A stretch of DNA of 64,000 nucleotides from an uncultured Psychroserpens sp. (lineage in GTDB: Bacteria > Bacteroidota > Bacteroidia > Flavobacteriales > Flavobacteriaceae). Where the stretch lies: positions 186,001 through 250,000 of the forward strand of contig CANLEE010000003.1 of the NCBI GenBank assembly GCA_947489585.1. Direction: 5' to 3'. This document shows, piece after piece, positions 39,249 through 50,029 of this stretch. The translations under genes and the position numbers were made by a program. How positions within the stretch are numbered: position 1 is the stretch's first letter; the number at the start of each line of letters is the position of its first letter. The notes beneath the pieces were generated by a model. It searched no databases. It was not told where the DNA came from and saw only the letters and a list, made by a program, of their open reading frames with translations.

Positions 39249-39923
39249 ATGAAACGATTTTTCACCCTCACATTATTAGTTGTAACTGCTGTATTAACTG
39301 CTCAAAACCCTAAAGAAAAAGGCGTTGGAGATTTTAATGAAGTTAAAGTTTATGATCTAATTGCTGTGAACCTGATAAAAGGAGATACACCAAAAGTTGA
39401 AATCACAGGAGACGATATTGAAGATGTTGTGGTAATCAATAAAGATGGAAAGCTGAAAATTAGAATGAAAACAGATAAGAGTTTTAATGGTGACCGCACA
39501 TTTGTTTCTGTATACTACACAAAGTTAGATGTTATCGATGGTAACGAAGGTGTTTATATTACTTCTAATGAGCTTATAGAGCAAAATCAAATTGAACTCC
39601 GCGCTCAAGAAGGTGCACATTTAAAAATAGGTTTAGATGTTGATCAAGTGGATATTAAAGCCGTGTCTGGAGGTATTATTGAAACCAGAGGTAGAGCAAT
39701 ATCACAAGATGTTTCGCTAAACACAGGTGGCGTATATGAAGGGCAAGCTTTCGAAACTAAAAACACATCTGTCAATATAAAAGCGGCTGGTGAAGCTGAC
39801 GTTTTTGCGTCTAAAACAGTTGATGCTAGAGTGACTGCAGGAGGCGATATTTTTATCTACGGAAACCCAGAAAGTGTTAAAGAAAAAAGAACATTAGGCG
39901 GACGAATTAAACGCATGAATTAA
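39249..39923 (+). CDS. GIN-domain (DUF2807-like) secreted protein
   Basis: Signal peptide then FNEVKVYDLIAVNLIKGDTPKVEITGDD...GGDIFIYGNPESV. Confidence 0.75.
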   Translation: MKRFFTLTLLVVTAVLTAQNPKEKGVGDFNEVKVYDLIAVNLIKGDTPKVEITGDDIEDVVVINKDGKLKIRMKTDKSFNGDRTFVSVYYTKLDVIDGNEGVYITSNELIEQNQIELRAQEGAHLKIGLDVDQVDIKAVSGGIIETRGRAISQDVSLNTGGVYEGQAFETKNTSVNIKAAGEADVFASKTVDARVTAGGDIFIYGNPESVKEKRTLGGRIKRMN

Positions 39924-39989
39924 TAGCGCGCTTATCAAGTTGAGTACACGTCATTTTTTATTAGCTTTGTAGGAAAGCGATGTACCTAT

Positions 39990-40664
39990 ATGTTTAACGA
40001 TATTTTAGCAGCTGTTCCTTTCGGAATTATCCTAGCAATTACTATTGGTCCAGTATTTTTTGTACTATTAGAGACTAGTGCTACTAAAGGATTTAAAAGT
40101 GCTTTAATATTCGACTTAGGAGTTATTTTTGCAGATGTTATCTTTATTCTCATAGCATTTTATAGTACTAATAATCTTATTGATAAAATAAAAGACGATC
40201 CTAATTTCTTAATATTTGGAGGTGCTTTACTAGCTGTTTATGGGTTTATATCATTTATTAAAACTTCAAAATCATTTAAAGCAATAGTAAGGGAATATCA
40301 TAAAATAGAAATCCAAAAGAACGCTTACGGAAAACTGTTTATTAAAGGCTTTCTGCTTAATTTTATTAACATTGGAGTATTACTGGGCTGGTTGGGTTTT
40401 ATAGTCTATGGAAGTTCAGTTACAGAATCTGAAAATGGTGTCATCATATTTATTGCTACGATGTTAACAGTTTATTTTTTAACCGATTTAGTGAAGATTG
40501 CCCTTGCAAAACGATTAAGAAGCCGTCTTACACCTAAGCTTATTTTCAAAACTAAAAAAATTGTAGCCCTAGTTATTTTAGGCTTTGGTATTCTATTGTT
40601 AGTGCAAGGTCTATTTCCTGCAGGAAAAGAACGACTTCAAGAGCAAATCGAGCATCGTTTATAA
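39990..40664 (+). CDS. LysE family translocator
   Basis: PFGIILAITIGPVFFVLLETSATKGFKSALIFDLGVIFADV. Confidence 0.8.
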   Translation: MFNDILAAVPFGIILAITIGPVFFVLLETSATKGFKSALIFDLGVIFADVIFILIAFYSTNNLIDKIKDDPNFLIFGGALLAVYGFISFIKTSKSFKAIVREYHKIEIQKNAYGKLFIKGFLLNFINIGVLLGWLGFIVYGSSVTESENGVIIFIATMLTVYFLTDLVKIALAKRLRSRLTPKLIFKTKKIVALVILGFGILLLVQGLFPAGKERLQEQIEHRL

Positions 40665-40682
40665 ACTCAGTAATCACAGCAG

Positions 40683-41033
40683 ATGCCTAAACCCGAATAT
40701 CGCATATACGTTGTAGAATTATCTAAAAAAGTATTTACTGAAAATCGAAAATTCAGAGAAGCTAACCCTCAGTTTAATGGTGCGTTAGAATGTCTTTATG
40801 TTGGTATGACTAGTAAAACACCCAAAGAGCGATTTATACAACATAAAACTGGTTATCGAAACAAGAAAGGCTATAAGCTGTCCTCTAATATTGTTGAAAA
40901 ATACGGCTCCTATTTAAGACCAAGTTTATACAATCACATTCCTCCATTACACACTAGAGCCGAAGCCTTAAAAATGGAAGAAACCTTAGCTTTAGAACTT
41001 AGAAGACAGCGTTATGCTGTTTGGTTTAATTAA
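40683..41033 (+). CDS. GIY-YIG-like small protein
   Basis: YRIYVVELSKK...LECLYVGMTSKTPKERFIQHKTG resembles a diverged GIY-YIG core. Confidence 0.5.
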   Translation: MPKPEYRIYVVELSKKVFTENRKFREANPQFNGALECLYVGMTSKTPKERFIQHKTGYRNKKGYKLSSNIVEKYGSYLRPSLYNHIPPLHTRAEALKMEETLALELRRQRYAVWFN

Positions 41034-41050
41034 TAGAATTAGAAATAAAA

Positions 41051-41077
41051 AAACCCTTAATCATTGATTAAGGGTTT
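41051..41077. terminator. Bidirectional hairpin terminator
   Basis: Perfect 12-bp stem AAACCCTTAATC / GATTAAGGGTTT between convergent genes. Confidence 0.8.
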
Positions 41078-41100
41078 AATAATAATATTTAATGGGTTAA

Positions 41101-41634
41101 TTAATCATCACACAATAAAAGTGTAAAGTTTCCATTAACAGTACTTCCAAATTGCCCTTCTGCAACAACAGTTCCCTGAAGAATTCCCGTATCTGCATTA
41201 TAACTTGTGATTTCAATTGTACCACATTCTGCTAACTCTATCTCTGTAATAGAGCCATCATCTCCAATGGTTATTCTGTTAAAGTTTAAAGTGTTATTTC
41301 CAAACTCCTCTAAAGTAATTGTTTGTGCCTCTAAAGAAGAAATAGAAAACAAAATAGTGTCTTGATCACCTTCAAATGTTGGGAAAAAACAATCTGAATC
41401 TAGACTTTCTTTTACATAGATATCACATCTAATAGTAGTTGTTTCACCAAAAGTTAATACCTTATAAAAACCAGCAGGAGACACAAAAGCTGTCCCTCTA
41501 AAACTTCCTTGAACCGCTTGGTCTATAAGGTTAGCACAAGATGATCCTCCAGATGAATCGTCACTAGAACATGACACAACGGTTAAACTTAAAAACGCGA
41601 TGGTTAAAATTGATAATAATTTAATTGTTTTCAT
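41101..41634 (-). CDS. Lipoprotein, function unknown
   Basis: MKTIKLLSILTIAFLSLTVVSCSSDDSSGGSS lipobox. Confidence 0.65.
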   Translation of the reverse strand: MKTIKLLSILTIAFLSLTVVSCSSDDSSGGSSCANLIDQAVQGSFRGTAFVSPAGFYKVLTFGETTTIRCDIYVKESLDSDCFFPTFEGDQDTILFSISSLEAQTITLEEFGNNTLNFNRITIGDDGSITEIELAECGTIEITSYNADTGILQGTVVAEGQFGSTVNGNFTLLLCDD

Positions 41635-41720
41635 ATTAAAATTTTGAATTTAAGTTGCCAAATATCAACTTTTTAAACCAGATACAAAGCAATTAAAACA
41701 TAAAAAATAAAATAAAAAAA

Positions 41721-41740
41721 GAGATACTGAAGAGTATCTC
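41721..41740 (-). terminator. Terminator hairpin downstream of tRNA-Cys
   Basis: Stem GAGATACT / AGTATCTC followed on the minus strand by a T-rich run. Confidence 0.65.
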
Positions 41741-41749
41741 TTTAATTTG

Positions 41750-41820
41750 AGGCATCTAGCGGATTCGAACCGCTGTACAAGGTTTTGCAGACCTCTGCCT
41801 AGCCACTCGGCCAAGATGCC
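41750..41820 (-). tRNA. tRNA-Cys (anticodon GCA)
   Basis: Minus strand GGCATCTTGGCCGAGTGGCTAGGCAGAGGTCTGCAAAACCTTGTACAGCGGTTCGAATCCGCTAGATGCCT folds as a cloverleaf; anticodon loop CTGCAAA; U73 discriminator. Confidence 0.93.
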
Positions 41821-41908
41821 AATATATTCCTGTAAAAAACAAGAACCTCATTTGTTATTCACAAACGAAGAGGCAAATGTATAAAAAATATGCATGTATC
41901 ACTATTTA

Positions 41909-42274
41909 CTAGTGCTTTTTTCGTCTTTCGGTCATTTTTATCGTTACGCTTTCAACATCACCACCAATTGGTGGATTTAGCTTACTAACACTAACCGTGG
42001 CTTTTTTAACTAAAGCATCTTCTTTAAAAATACGTTTTAAAATACGTCTTGCAACAGTTTCTAATAATTTTGAAGGTTGTTGCATTTCCTCTTTAACAAT
42101 CTTGTTTAAAAGTACATAATCTACAGTATCACTAAGCTTATCCGTTTTTGATGACGTTTTTAAATTGGCTTCAACCTCTAAATCTACACGATAATCACTA
42201 CCGATTTTTGTTTCCTCTTTTAAACAACCATGATGTGCAAATACACGTATATTTTCAACTTTAATTATTCCCAA
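41909..42274 (-). CDS. folB: Dihydroneopterin aldolase
   Basis: IKVENIRVFAHHGCLKEETKIGSDYRVDLEV. Confidence 0.85.
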   Translation of the reverse strand: MGIIKVENIRVFAHHGCLKEETKIGSDYRVDLEVEANLKTSSKTDKLSDTVDYVLLNKIVKEEMQQPSKLLETVARRILKRIFKEDALVKKATVSVSKLNPPIGGDVESVTIKMTERRKKH

Positions 42275-42340
42275 AGCAATCTATTTTAAAGCAAATATAT
42301 AACGCAAATATTTAATAACTTTGCCCATTATTCTAAAAGC

Positions 42341-44341
42341 ATGTCTGAAGAAACAAAATCGCTCAATTTTATAGAGCACATCATAGAGGAAGATTTAACA
42401 AATGGATTATCGAAAGATAAACTTCGTTTTCGTTTTCCTCCCGAACCTAATGGGTATTTACATATTGGTCATACTAAAGCAATTGGAATTAGTTTTGGCC
42501 TTGGTGAAAAATATAATGCACCTGTAAACCTTCGATTTGACGATACTAATCCAGCAAAAGAAGAACAGGAATATGTTGATGCTATTAAGCGAGACATTAA
42601 ATGGTTGGGCTACGAATGGGCTAATGAATTATATTCTTCAGATTATTTTATAACCCTATATAATTGGGCTGTTCAACTTATAAAAGACGGTAAAGCATAT
42701 GTAGATTCACAATCTAGTGAGGCTATGGCACAACAAAAAGGAACGCCAACACAACCAGGAGTTGATGGTCCATATCGAAATAGGAGTATAGACGAAAACC
42801 TCGATTTGTTTGAACGCATGAAAAATGGTGAGTTTGATGAAGGTGAACATATTCTTCGAGCTAAAATAGATATGCAACACCCAAATATGTTGATGCGCGA
42901 CCCAATCATGTATCGTGTTTTAAAAAAGCATCACCATAGAACTGGCAATGATTGGTGTATTTATCCAATGTATGATTGGACACATGGCGAAAGTGATTAC
43001 ATTGAACAAATTTCTCATTCCTTATGCTCACTTGAATTTAAGCCCCATAGAGCGCTTTATGATTGGTTTAAAGAACATGTGTATGAATATGCCTCAGAAT
43101 CACTTCCTATGCAACCAAAACAGCGAGAATTTGCTAGGTTAAACTTGAGTTATACAATTATGAGTAAGCGTAAGTTGCTTAAATTAGTTCAAGATGGTGT
43201 GGTTTCTGGATGGGATGACCCAAGAATGCCAACGATTTCGGGATTACGTAGACGCGGCTATACGCCAAATTCTATTCGTCATTTTATTGAAAGAGTAGGT
43301 GTGGCAAAACGAGAAAATGTAATTGATGTATCATTATTAGAATTTTGCATTCGCGAAGATTTAAATAAAACAGCACCAAGAGTAATGGCTGTTTTAGATC
43401 CTGTGAAATTGATCATTACTAATTATCCTGAAGACAAAGAGGAATGGCTAGAAGCCGAAAACAACCCTGAAGACTCTACTGCTGGTTCTAGAGAAATACC
43501 CTTCTCTAGGGAGGTTTATATTGAGCGTGCCGATTTTAAAGAAGAAGCAAGTAATAAGTTTTTTAGACTGAAATTAGGTAGTGAAGTCCGACTTAAAAAC
43601 GCCTATATCATTAAAGGAGAGAATGTCGTTAAAAATGCTGAAGGTCATATTACTGAAATTCACTGTACCTATACAACTGATACTGAGAAAAAGGTGAAAG
43701 GAACTTTACACTGGGTATCAACTAAGCATGCTGTTAAGGCTGAGGTTAGAGAATATGATAGGTTGTTTATCGATGAAGCACCAGACAGTCACCAAGATAA
43801 AGATTTTATGGAATTTGTCAACCCTAATTCTTTAAAAATCATTGATGCATTTGTAGAACCAAGCTTAGTAAATGCTAAGATTGGTGAACGTTTTCAGTTT
43901 CAACGCTTAGGATATTTTAATGTTGATGATGATGCTACTCCTGAACAGTTAGTATTTAATAAAACTGTTGGCTTAAGAGATTCTTGGGCAAAACTAAAAC
44001 CTAAGCCACAACAACAAAACAAACCGCAGCAACCACAACAAAAACGCCCTGCAATTGAAGTGATTAAACAGTTAGGAAAAAAATACACCAACGTACCTGA
44101 GGCGAAGCAAGAAAAATCTAAAGCTGAGATTTTAAAACTTGCAGAAGCGGTAAGTTATGATGACCTACAACCCTTATTTAATACAGCTGCTAAAAAAGTG
44201 GGAACACGTATTGCAACTATGATTACATTGGGTGTTTTGCTTAAAAACGGACAAGAACGTAATGATGATATAAATGCATTTATATCAAAAGCATTAGATG
44301 ATAAAAACGAGTTGCTTGTAGCTGAAGCCAAAGCCTTGTAG
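42341..44341 (+). CDS. glnS: Glutamine--tRNA ligase
   Basis: RFPPEPNGYLHIGHTKAIGISFGL, LSYTIMSKRKL (KMSKS-like). Confidence 0.95.
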   Translation: MSEETKSLNFIEHIIEEDLTNGLSKDKLRFRFPPEPNGYLHIGHTKAIGISFGLGEKYNAPVNLRFDDTNPAKEEQEYVDAIKRDIKWLGYEWANELYSSDYFITLYNWAVQLIKDGKAYVDSQSSEAMAQQKGTPTQPGVDGPYRNRSIDENLDLFERMKNGEFDEGEHILRAKIDMQHPNMLMRDPIMYRVLKKHHHRTGNDWCIYPMYDWTHGESDYIEQISHSLCSLEFKPHRALYDWFKEHVYEYASESLPMQPKQREFARLNLSYTIMSKRKLLKLVQDGVVSGWDDPRMPTISGLRRRGYTPNSIRHFIERVGVAKRENVIDVSLLEFCIREDLNKTAPRVMAVLDPVKLIITNYPEDKEEWLEAENNPEDSTAGSREIPFSREVYIERADFKEEASNKFFRLKLGSEVRLKNAYIIKGENVVKNAEGHITEIHCTYTTDTEKKVKGTLHWVSTKHAVKAEVREYDRLFIDEAPDSHQDKDFMEFVNPNSLKIIDAFVEPSLVNAKIGERFQFQRLGYFNVDDDATPEQLVFNKTVGLRDSWAKLKPKPQQQNKPQQPQQKRPAIEVIKQLGKKYTNVPEAKQEKSKAEILKLAEAVSYDDLQPLFNTAAKKVGTRIATMITLGVLLKNGQERNDDINAFISKALDDKNELLVAEAKAL

Positions 44342-44364
44342 ACAGAACGCGTTATAGTTTTAAC

Positions 44365-44396
44365 AACCTCAAAAATTCCACTTTGAGGTTTTTTTG
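44365..44396 (+). terminator. Rho-independent terminator after glnS
   Basis: AACCTCAAA / TTTGAGGTT stem followed by T run. Confidence 0.75.
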
Positions 44397-44432
44397 TATT
44401 TTTAAACATACTAACAAATAAATCAAAACATT

Positions 44433-44921
44433 ATGGAATTACCTATCAACCCTATAGCCATACCTGTTGCAGCAGTAGCTGCTTTAGTTATTGGAGCTAT
44501 TTGGTATAACCCAAAGGTCTTTGGAAATGTCTGGATGAAAGCATCTGGAATGACTGAAGAAAAAATGAAAGGTGGTAAAATGGCTATTATTTTTGGTCTT
44601 TCACTACTTTTTGCCGCACTACTAGCTACATTGTTAATGCAATTTACCAATCATCAATGGGGTGCTTTAGGTATGGTTGGCGGAGAACCCGAAACAGCTA
44701 AGCCTTCATTTGAGGCCTTTATGGGAGATTATGGTACTGCGTTCAGAACCTATAAACACGGTGCGTTACATGGAACACTTTTTGGAGTTTTTGGAGCTTT
44801 GCCAATTATTGGAACCATTGCTTTATTTGAACGTAAAAGCGCAAAGTATATTTTTGTTAATTCAGGGTATTGGATCGTTACGCTTGCAGTAATGGGTGCA
44901 ATTCTATGTGGATGGCAGTAA
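44433..44921 (+). CDS. DUF1761-like membrane protein
   Basis: PVAAVAALVIGAIWYNPKVFGNVWMKASGMTEE pattern. Confidence 0.7.
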   Translation: MELPINPIAIPVAAVAALVIGAIWYNPKVFGNVWMKASGMTEEKMKGGKMAIIFGLSLLFAALLATLLMQFTNHQWGALGMVGGEPETAKPSFEAFMGDYGTAFRTYKHGALHGTLFGVFGALPIIGTIALFERKSAKYIFVNSGYWIVTLAVMGAILCGWQ

Positions 44922-44986
44922 AATTTTGATAAAGATTTAACATAGTTGAAGGCTGAGAATTGTAATTTTCAGCCTTTATTTTTGCA

Positions 44987-46144
44987 TTGATAGACTTTAA
45001 ATTATACAATTCGGTTGCAGATTTACCCCAATCTTGGGATGAACTCTCGGTAGATGACATTTTCTTAAAAACACCATTTTTAAAAGCACTAGAAATGTCA
45101 AGCCCTGCAAATATTTCAACACATTACTTAGGTGTTTTTTCTTCGGAAACACTAGTTGGGTTAGCCATTATTCAACGTGTTGAAATGTATTTAGATGATG
45201 TGTTTAGAAAAACATCAAATCAATTTTTTAAACGTTGCGGAAAAGTCCTTATTTCAAAAATAGTTAAAGGAAACGCACTCATTGTTGGAAATTTAATGCA
45301 TACTGGTCAGCATGGTCTGTACTTTAATTCTGAAGCAATACATCAAGATAACTATTTGAATACGGTTTCAGATGGGATTAAAGAGTTATCAAAAACGATT
45401 AAGTCTGAATTTAATAAGAAGATTAGAATTATTGGTTACAAAGACTATTTTGAAGATGACCAAATTCACAAAAGCGAGGCGTTTTTCCGTAGTCAAAAAC
45501 TATATAAAGCACAGGTACAACCTAATATGATTTTTGATGTGAGATCCGACTGGAATACTACAGAAAATTATATCGCTTCATTTAATAAAAAGTATCGTCG
45601 TCGCTATAAGACTGCTCGAAAAAAAAGCTCGGAGATCAAATGCACAGAATTAAGTTTAGATGAGGTAAACACATTTTCAAATCAACTGTACCAATTGTAT
45701 GAAAATGTTTCAGATAATGCAGGTGTTAACTCTTTTAAACTACATAAAGACCATTTCTATAATTTAAAACTTCAGCTTAAAGATAAATTTAAGCTCTTTG
45801 GGTATTTTTTAAATGAAGAGCTGGTTGGGTTTTATACTTTAATTCGTAATCATAATAAATTAGAAACCTATTTTTTAGGTTATAATCAAGAGTTACAGCA
45901 CCAACATCAAATGTATCTCAACATGTTATTTGATATGGCCTCTTTTGGCATTCAAAATCATTATAAACAAGTTGTTTTTGCTCGAACCGCTATGGAGATA
46001 AAAAGTTCGATTGGCGCCAAACCACGCAACATGCATATTTATTTAAAGCATACTAATAATGTGATTGCTAATACGGTTTTAAAACTAGTAGTCAAATATG
46101 CAAACCCAATACGAAATTGGGAAGAACGCCACCCTTTTAAATAA
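44987..46144 (+). CDS. GNAT/FemAB-like acyltransferase
   Basis: FNKKYRRRYKTARKK and ELVGFYTLIRNHNKLETYFLGYNQ; start codon probably TTG at 44987. Confidence 0.6.
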   Translation: MIDFKLYNSVADLPQSWDELSVDDIFLKTPFLKALEMSSPANISTHYLGVFSSETLVGLAIIQRVEMYLDDVFRKTSNQFFKRCGKVLISKIVKGNALIVGNLMHTGQHGLYFNSEAIHQDNYLNTVSDGIKELSKTIKSEFNKKIRIIGYKDYFEDDQIHKSEAFFRSQKLYKAQVQPNMIFDVRSDWNTTENYIASFNKKYRRRYKTARKKSSEIKCTELSLDEVNTFSNQLYQLYENVSDNAGVNSFKLHKDHFYNLKLQLKDKFKLFGYFLNEELVGFYTLIRNHNKLETYFLGYNQELQHQHQMYLNMLFDMASFGIQNHYKQVVFARTAMEIKSSIGAKPRNMHIYLKHTNNVIANTVLKLVVKYANPIRNWEERHPFK

Positions 46145-46207
46145 AAGAGTGCTCTATTTTGTTTGTATGTTACGTTTTTTCCGACTCAACTACTAAATAG
46201 ATAGACC

Positions 46208-46705
46208 ATGAAAAAACTAATGCTCACGATATTGTTATTACCCGTATTATCTTTTTCTCAAGAGATGAATAATGAGAAACTTCAAGAAATATACACTTCG
46301 GTTAGTGATTCAATTCAAGGAAATAAAGGCGCTTGGCAGTTTTTTATTAAGGAGGTTCAACTTGTTTCCTTTACGGATACAAATCATAATAGAATGCGAA
46401 TTATTTCACCGATTGCAGATTCCAATACATTAGATGATGCCTTAATTAAGGCAGCTTTGGTTGCAAATTTTCATACAGCACTTGATGTAAAATATGCTGT
46501 TTCTGATGGTGTTTTGTGGGCTGTTTTTATTCATCCTTTAAAAGAATTATCAGAGCATCAAGTTAGAGATGCGCTTAGCCAAGTATATCACGCAAACATT
46601 AATTTTGGGACGACGTTTGCAAGTACGTCATTATCGTTTCCGTGGTTAGGAGAAGAGGTAAAAGAATCAAAAGAGACGATAAGGCTTAAAAAGAATAAAA
46701 TCTAA
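46208..46705 (+). CDS. Exported protein of unknown function
   Basis: Signal peptide MKKLMLTILLLPVLSFSQ; intact ORF. Confidence 0.55.
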   Translation: MKKLMLTILLLPVLSFSQEMNNEKLQEIYTSVSDSIQGNKGAWQFFIKEVQLVSFTDTNHNRMRIISPIADSNTLDDALIKAALVANFHTALDVKYAVSDGVLWAVFIHPLKELSEHQVRDALSQVYHANINFGTTFASTSLSFPWLGEEVKESKETIRLKKNKI

Positions 46706-46760
46706 AAAAACCCAAAGAGCATTGTGCTTTTGGTTTTTTTTCTGAGTTAACTAATATAAC

Positions 46761-47687
46761 CTATTCTTCTTTTTTCTTTTTTGAATTTTTCATCGCCTCA
46801 CCAATTTGATTACTCGCAGTAAAACTAGCCACCATATCATTAAGCATCTGACTTCCTGCTTGAGGTGAATTAGGGAGTAAAATCAAGTTGCTATTCGTTT
46901 CTTGACCAATAGATTGTAATGTGTCATAATGCTGTGTCACAACAATAAGCGCTGATGCTTCTTGAGAGTTGATACCTACTTTGTTTAAAACCTCTACAGA
47001 TTCTTCTAAACCACGTGCAATCTCACGACGTTGGTCTGCAATACCTTGACCCTGTAAGCGCTTACTTTCTGCTTCAGCTTTTGCTTTTTCAACAATTAAA
47101 ATACGAGCAGCATCACCTTCAAATTGAGCTGCGGTTTTTTCTCTATCGGCAGCATTAATTCTGTTCATTGCTGCTTTTACTTGTGCATCAGGATCAATAT
47201 CGGTTACTAAAGTTTTAATAATATCGTAACCATATTCCATCATGGCATCATTTAATTCTGATTTAACCGCAATAGCGACATCATCTTTACGAACAAATAC
47301 ATCATCCAATTTCATTTTTGGCACCTCGGCACGAACCACATCGAAGACATAAGATGTAATTTGATCGTGAGGATAATCTAGTTTATAAAAGGCGTCATAC
47401 ACCTTATCTTTAATAACCTTGTATTGAACCGAAACTTTTAAACGCACAAACACGTCATCTAAAGTTTTGGTTTCGATGATCACATCAAGCTGTTGAATCT
47501 TTAAACTCAGCTTACCTGCAATACGATCTACTAATGGAATTTTGAAACGTAATCCCGATTGACGTATAGCTTCAAATCTACCAAAACGCTCAATAATTGC
47601 AGCAGTTTGTTGTTTCACAACGAAGAATGCAGAAATTATAATTATTAATACAAAAAAGATAATTGGTATGTATACAAAATTTTCCAT
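46761..47687 (-). CDS. SPFH/band 7 (stomatin-like) protein
   Basis: FVVKQQTAAIIERFGRFEAIRQSGLRFKIPLVDR; EKAKAEAESKRLQGQGIADQRREIARG. Confidence 0.9.
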   Translation of the reverse strand: MENFVYIPIIFFVLIIIISAFFVVKQQTAAIIERFGRFEAIRQSGLRFKIPLVDRIAGKLSLKIQQLDVIIETKTLDDVFVRLKVSVQYKVIKDKVYDAFYKLDYPHDQITSYVFDVVRAEVPKMKLDDVFVRKDDVAIAVKSELNDAMMEYGYDIIKTLVTDIDPDAQVKAAMNRINAADREKTAAQFEGDAARILIVEKAKAEAESKRLQGQGIADQRREIARGLEESVEVLNKVGINSQEASALIVVTQHYDTLQSIGQETNSNLILLPNSPQAGSQMLNDMVASFTASNQIGEAMKNSKKKKEE

Positions 47688-47764
47688 AGAAGTTTTTTTA
47701 ATGGTTAGATAAAATAATCAGTTACTAAATTAAGTTATATTTGCTCAATTCACACACTAAGGGC

Positions 47765-48448
47765 ATGCAAAAAAAACAGTTTATTTTATTAGTAGCACTT
47801 TGTATTGGTTTTGTTACAGTTTCTGTTGCACAACACAAACGATATGCAATAAAAAACGGAATTGGTATCATTGGAGGGTTAACCCAATATGATATTGCAA
47901 CCGATAACTTTACAACCAAAAGCGGAAATGGTTTTATAGGAGGTATGATTGCTACGGTAGATATTCCACATAAGTGGTATACTGTAAGTTACGGTCTACA
48001 GTTTTCGCAAAACACCTTAGAAATTTCTGGCCGACCAACATTAGCCGCAATTTCGCCAGAACAAATGGAGTATAAGCTTATGGCTGTTCAGGTAGCGTTT
48101 ATGTTGCACGTGAAACTCCTTAGTGATAATTTAACCCTAGATGTCGGCCCGCAACTACAATACAATAGCGAATTAGAGCTGGAAGATAGTTCTCAAAGCA
48201 ATTTTATTGTTGATGGTTTTGATGCGTTATTAGCCGAAGACATTACTAAAATTTCTCAATTTAATGCCAATGGTGTGGTTGGTGCATCAGCAGGAATAGG
48301 AAACTTTAAGCTAAGAGCTACTTATAGCTATGGGTTTACAAACATTCTTAATAAGCTTAATGACGAAAACCTTACAACAACACCAGATTCAGAGAAATTT
48401 AAAGGCAATCAAAACATGTTGTCATTTGCTTTGATGATTACGTTTTAA
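47765..48448 (+). CDS. PorT-like outer membrane beta-barrel protein
   Basis: Signal peptide from Met at 47765 (MQKKQFILLVALCIGFVTVSVAQ); beta-strand pattern. Confidence 0.6.
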   Translation: MQKKQFILLVALCIGFVTVSVAQHKRYAIKNGIGIIGGLTQYDIATDNFTTKSGNGFIGGMIATVDIPHKWYTVSYGLQFSQNTLEISGRPTLAAISPEQMEYKLMAVQVAFMLHVKLLSDNLTLDVGPQLQYNSELELEDSSQSNFIVDGFDALLAEDITKISQFNANGVVGASAGIGNFKLRATYSYGFTNILNKLNDENLTTTPDSEKFKGNQNMLSFALMITF

Positions 48449-48463
48449 AATACTTTAAGTGGA

Positions 48464-49975
48464 TTATGCTATGGCTATCAATCCATCAATACGCTTCAAG
48501 GTTTCTGTTTTTCCAATCATATAAATAATGTCAAATACATCAGGACCTTGTAAAGCGCCTACGAGGGCAAGTCGCAATGGCATCATCACTTTTCCGAAAC
48601 CAATCTCATTAGAAGTAATCCACCCTTTTACAGTGTTTTGAAGGTTATCTACCGTAAAATCATCAACACTTTCTATTAGCGCTTTTACATTCGTTAGAAT
48701 GCCTGCCGTGTCTTCTTTTATGGCTTTTTTAGATGCTTTTTCATCATAAGATGAAGGTGCGAGAAAGAAGAAATGACTCAAGCTCCAAAAATCACTTACG
48801 AATGATGCGCGCTCTTTTACTAAAGCAATGACCATTTCAATATATTGGGTGTCTATCGCTGTTAATTCTGTTCTTGTATTCTGAAATGCAATAGCTAAAC
48901 CATAATTGTCTTGTTCTTGCATATAGTAATGATTAAACCACTTAATTTTATCTGGATCAAAACGTGCTCCAGCTTTATTAACACGTTCTAAATCAAAGGC
49001 GTTAACTAATTCTTCTAAACTAAATATTTCTTGCTCTGTTCCTGGGTTCCAACCTAAAAAGGCTAAGAAATTTACCATGGCATCTGGAAAATAACCATCT
49101 TCTTTGTAGCCTCTAGAAACATCATCAGATTTTGGATCTGTCCATGCCAACGGAAACACAGGAAAGCCTAATTTGTCACCATCACGTTTGCTTAATTTCC
49201 CTTTTCCGGTAGGCTTTAATATTAATGGTAAATGTGCAAACTCTGGTGCATTCCAACCAAAGGCATCATATAATTGATAATGTAAAGCAAGTGATGGCAA
49301 CCATTCTTCTCCACGAATCACATGAGAAATTTCCATCAAATGATCGTCTACAATATTTGCTAGATGATACGTTGGCATTCCATCACTTTTAAAAAGTACT
49401 TTATCATCTAAAACATTTGTATCAATTTTAATGGCACCACGAATGATGTCTTTTAAGTGTAATGTTTCATCCTGAGGCGATTTAAATCGAATCACATAAT
49501 CTTCTTCAGCATCTAGTTTTGCTTTCACTTCTTCTTCTGAAAGCGCTAAAGAGTTACTTAATTTCAACCTATTATGCCAATTATAGATAAAGGTTTTTCC
49601 TTTAGCTTCATGATCTTTTCTATGAAAATCTAAAGTTTCAGCAGTATCAAAGGCATAGTAAGCATGACCCTTTTTGATGAGTTCATCTGCATATGTCTTG
49701 TATAAATGTTTGCGTTCACTTTGTCTATATGGCCCAAACTTTTCATTCTTATTAGGCCCTTCATCAAATGGAATATTGCACCAATTCAACGACTCAACAA
49801 TATAATCTTCTGCACCTTCAACATAACGATTTTGATCTGTGTCCTCTATACGAAGCACAAATGTTCCGTTATGTTTTTTAGCAAATAGGTAGTTAAAAAG
49901 TGCAGTTCTAACGCCTCCAATATGTAAAGGTCCTGTTGGGCTTGGTGCAAAACGCACGCGAACGGGTTTGGTCAT
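48464..49975 (-). CDS. gltX: Glutamate--tRNA ligase
   Basis: RVRFAPSPTGPLHIGGVRTALFNYLFA; KLSKRDGD. Confidence 0.95.
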   Translation of the reverse strand: MTKPVRVRFAPSPTGPLHIGGVRTALFNYLFAKKHNGTFVLRIEDTDQNRYVEGAEDYIVESLNWCNIPFDEGPNKNEKFGPYRQSERKHLYKTYADELIKKGHAYYAFDTAETLDFHRKDHEAKGKTFIYNWHNRLKLSNSLALSEEEVKAKLDAEEDYVIRFKSPQDETLHLKDIIRGAIKIDTNVLDDKVLFKSDGMPTYHLANIVDDHLMEISHVIRGEEWLPSLALHYQLYDAFGWNAPEFAHLPLILKPTGKGKLSKRDGDKLGFPVFPLAWTDPKSDDVSRGYKEDGYFPDAMVNFLAFLGWNPGTEQEIFSLEELVNAFDLERVNKAGARFDPDKIKWFNHYYMQEQDNYGLAIAFQNTRTELTAIDTQYIEMVIALVKERASFVSDFWSLSHFFFLAPSSYDEKASKKAIKEDTAGILTNVKALIESVDDFTVDNLQNTVKGWITSNEIGFGKVMMPLRLALVGALQGPDVFDIIYMIGKTETLKRIDGLIAIA

Positions 49976-50029
49976 TATTTTTTGATTTTATGACCGCAAA
50001 GATAAAACGATATTTAGGAATAGAAATAG

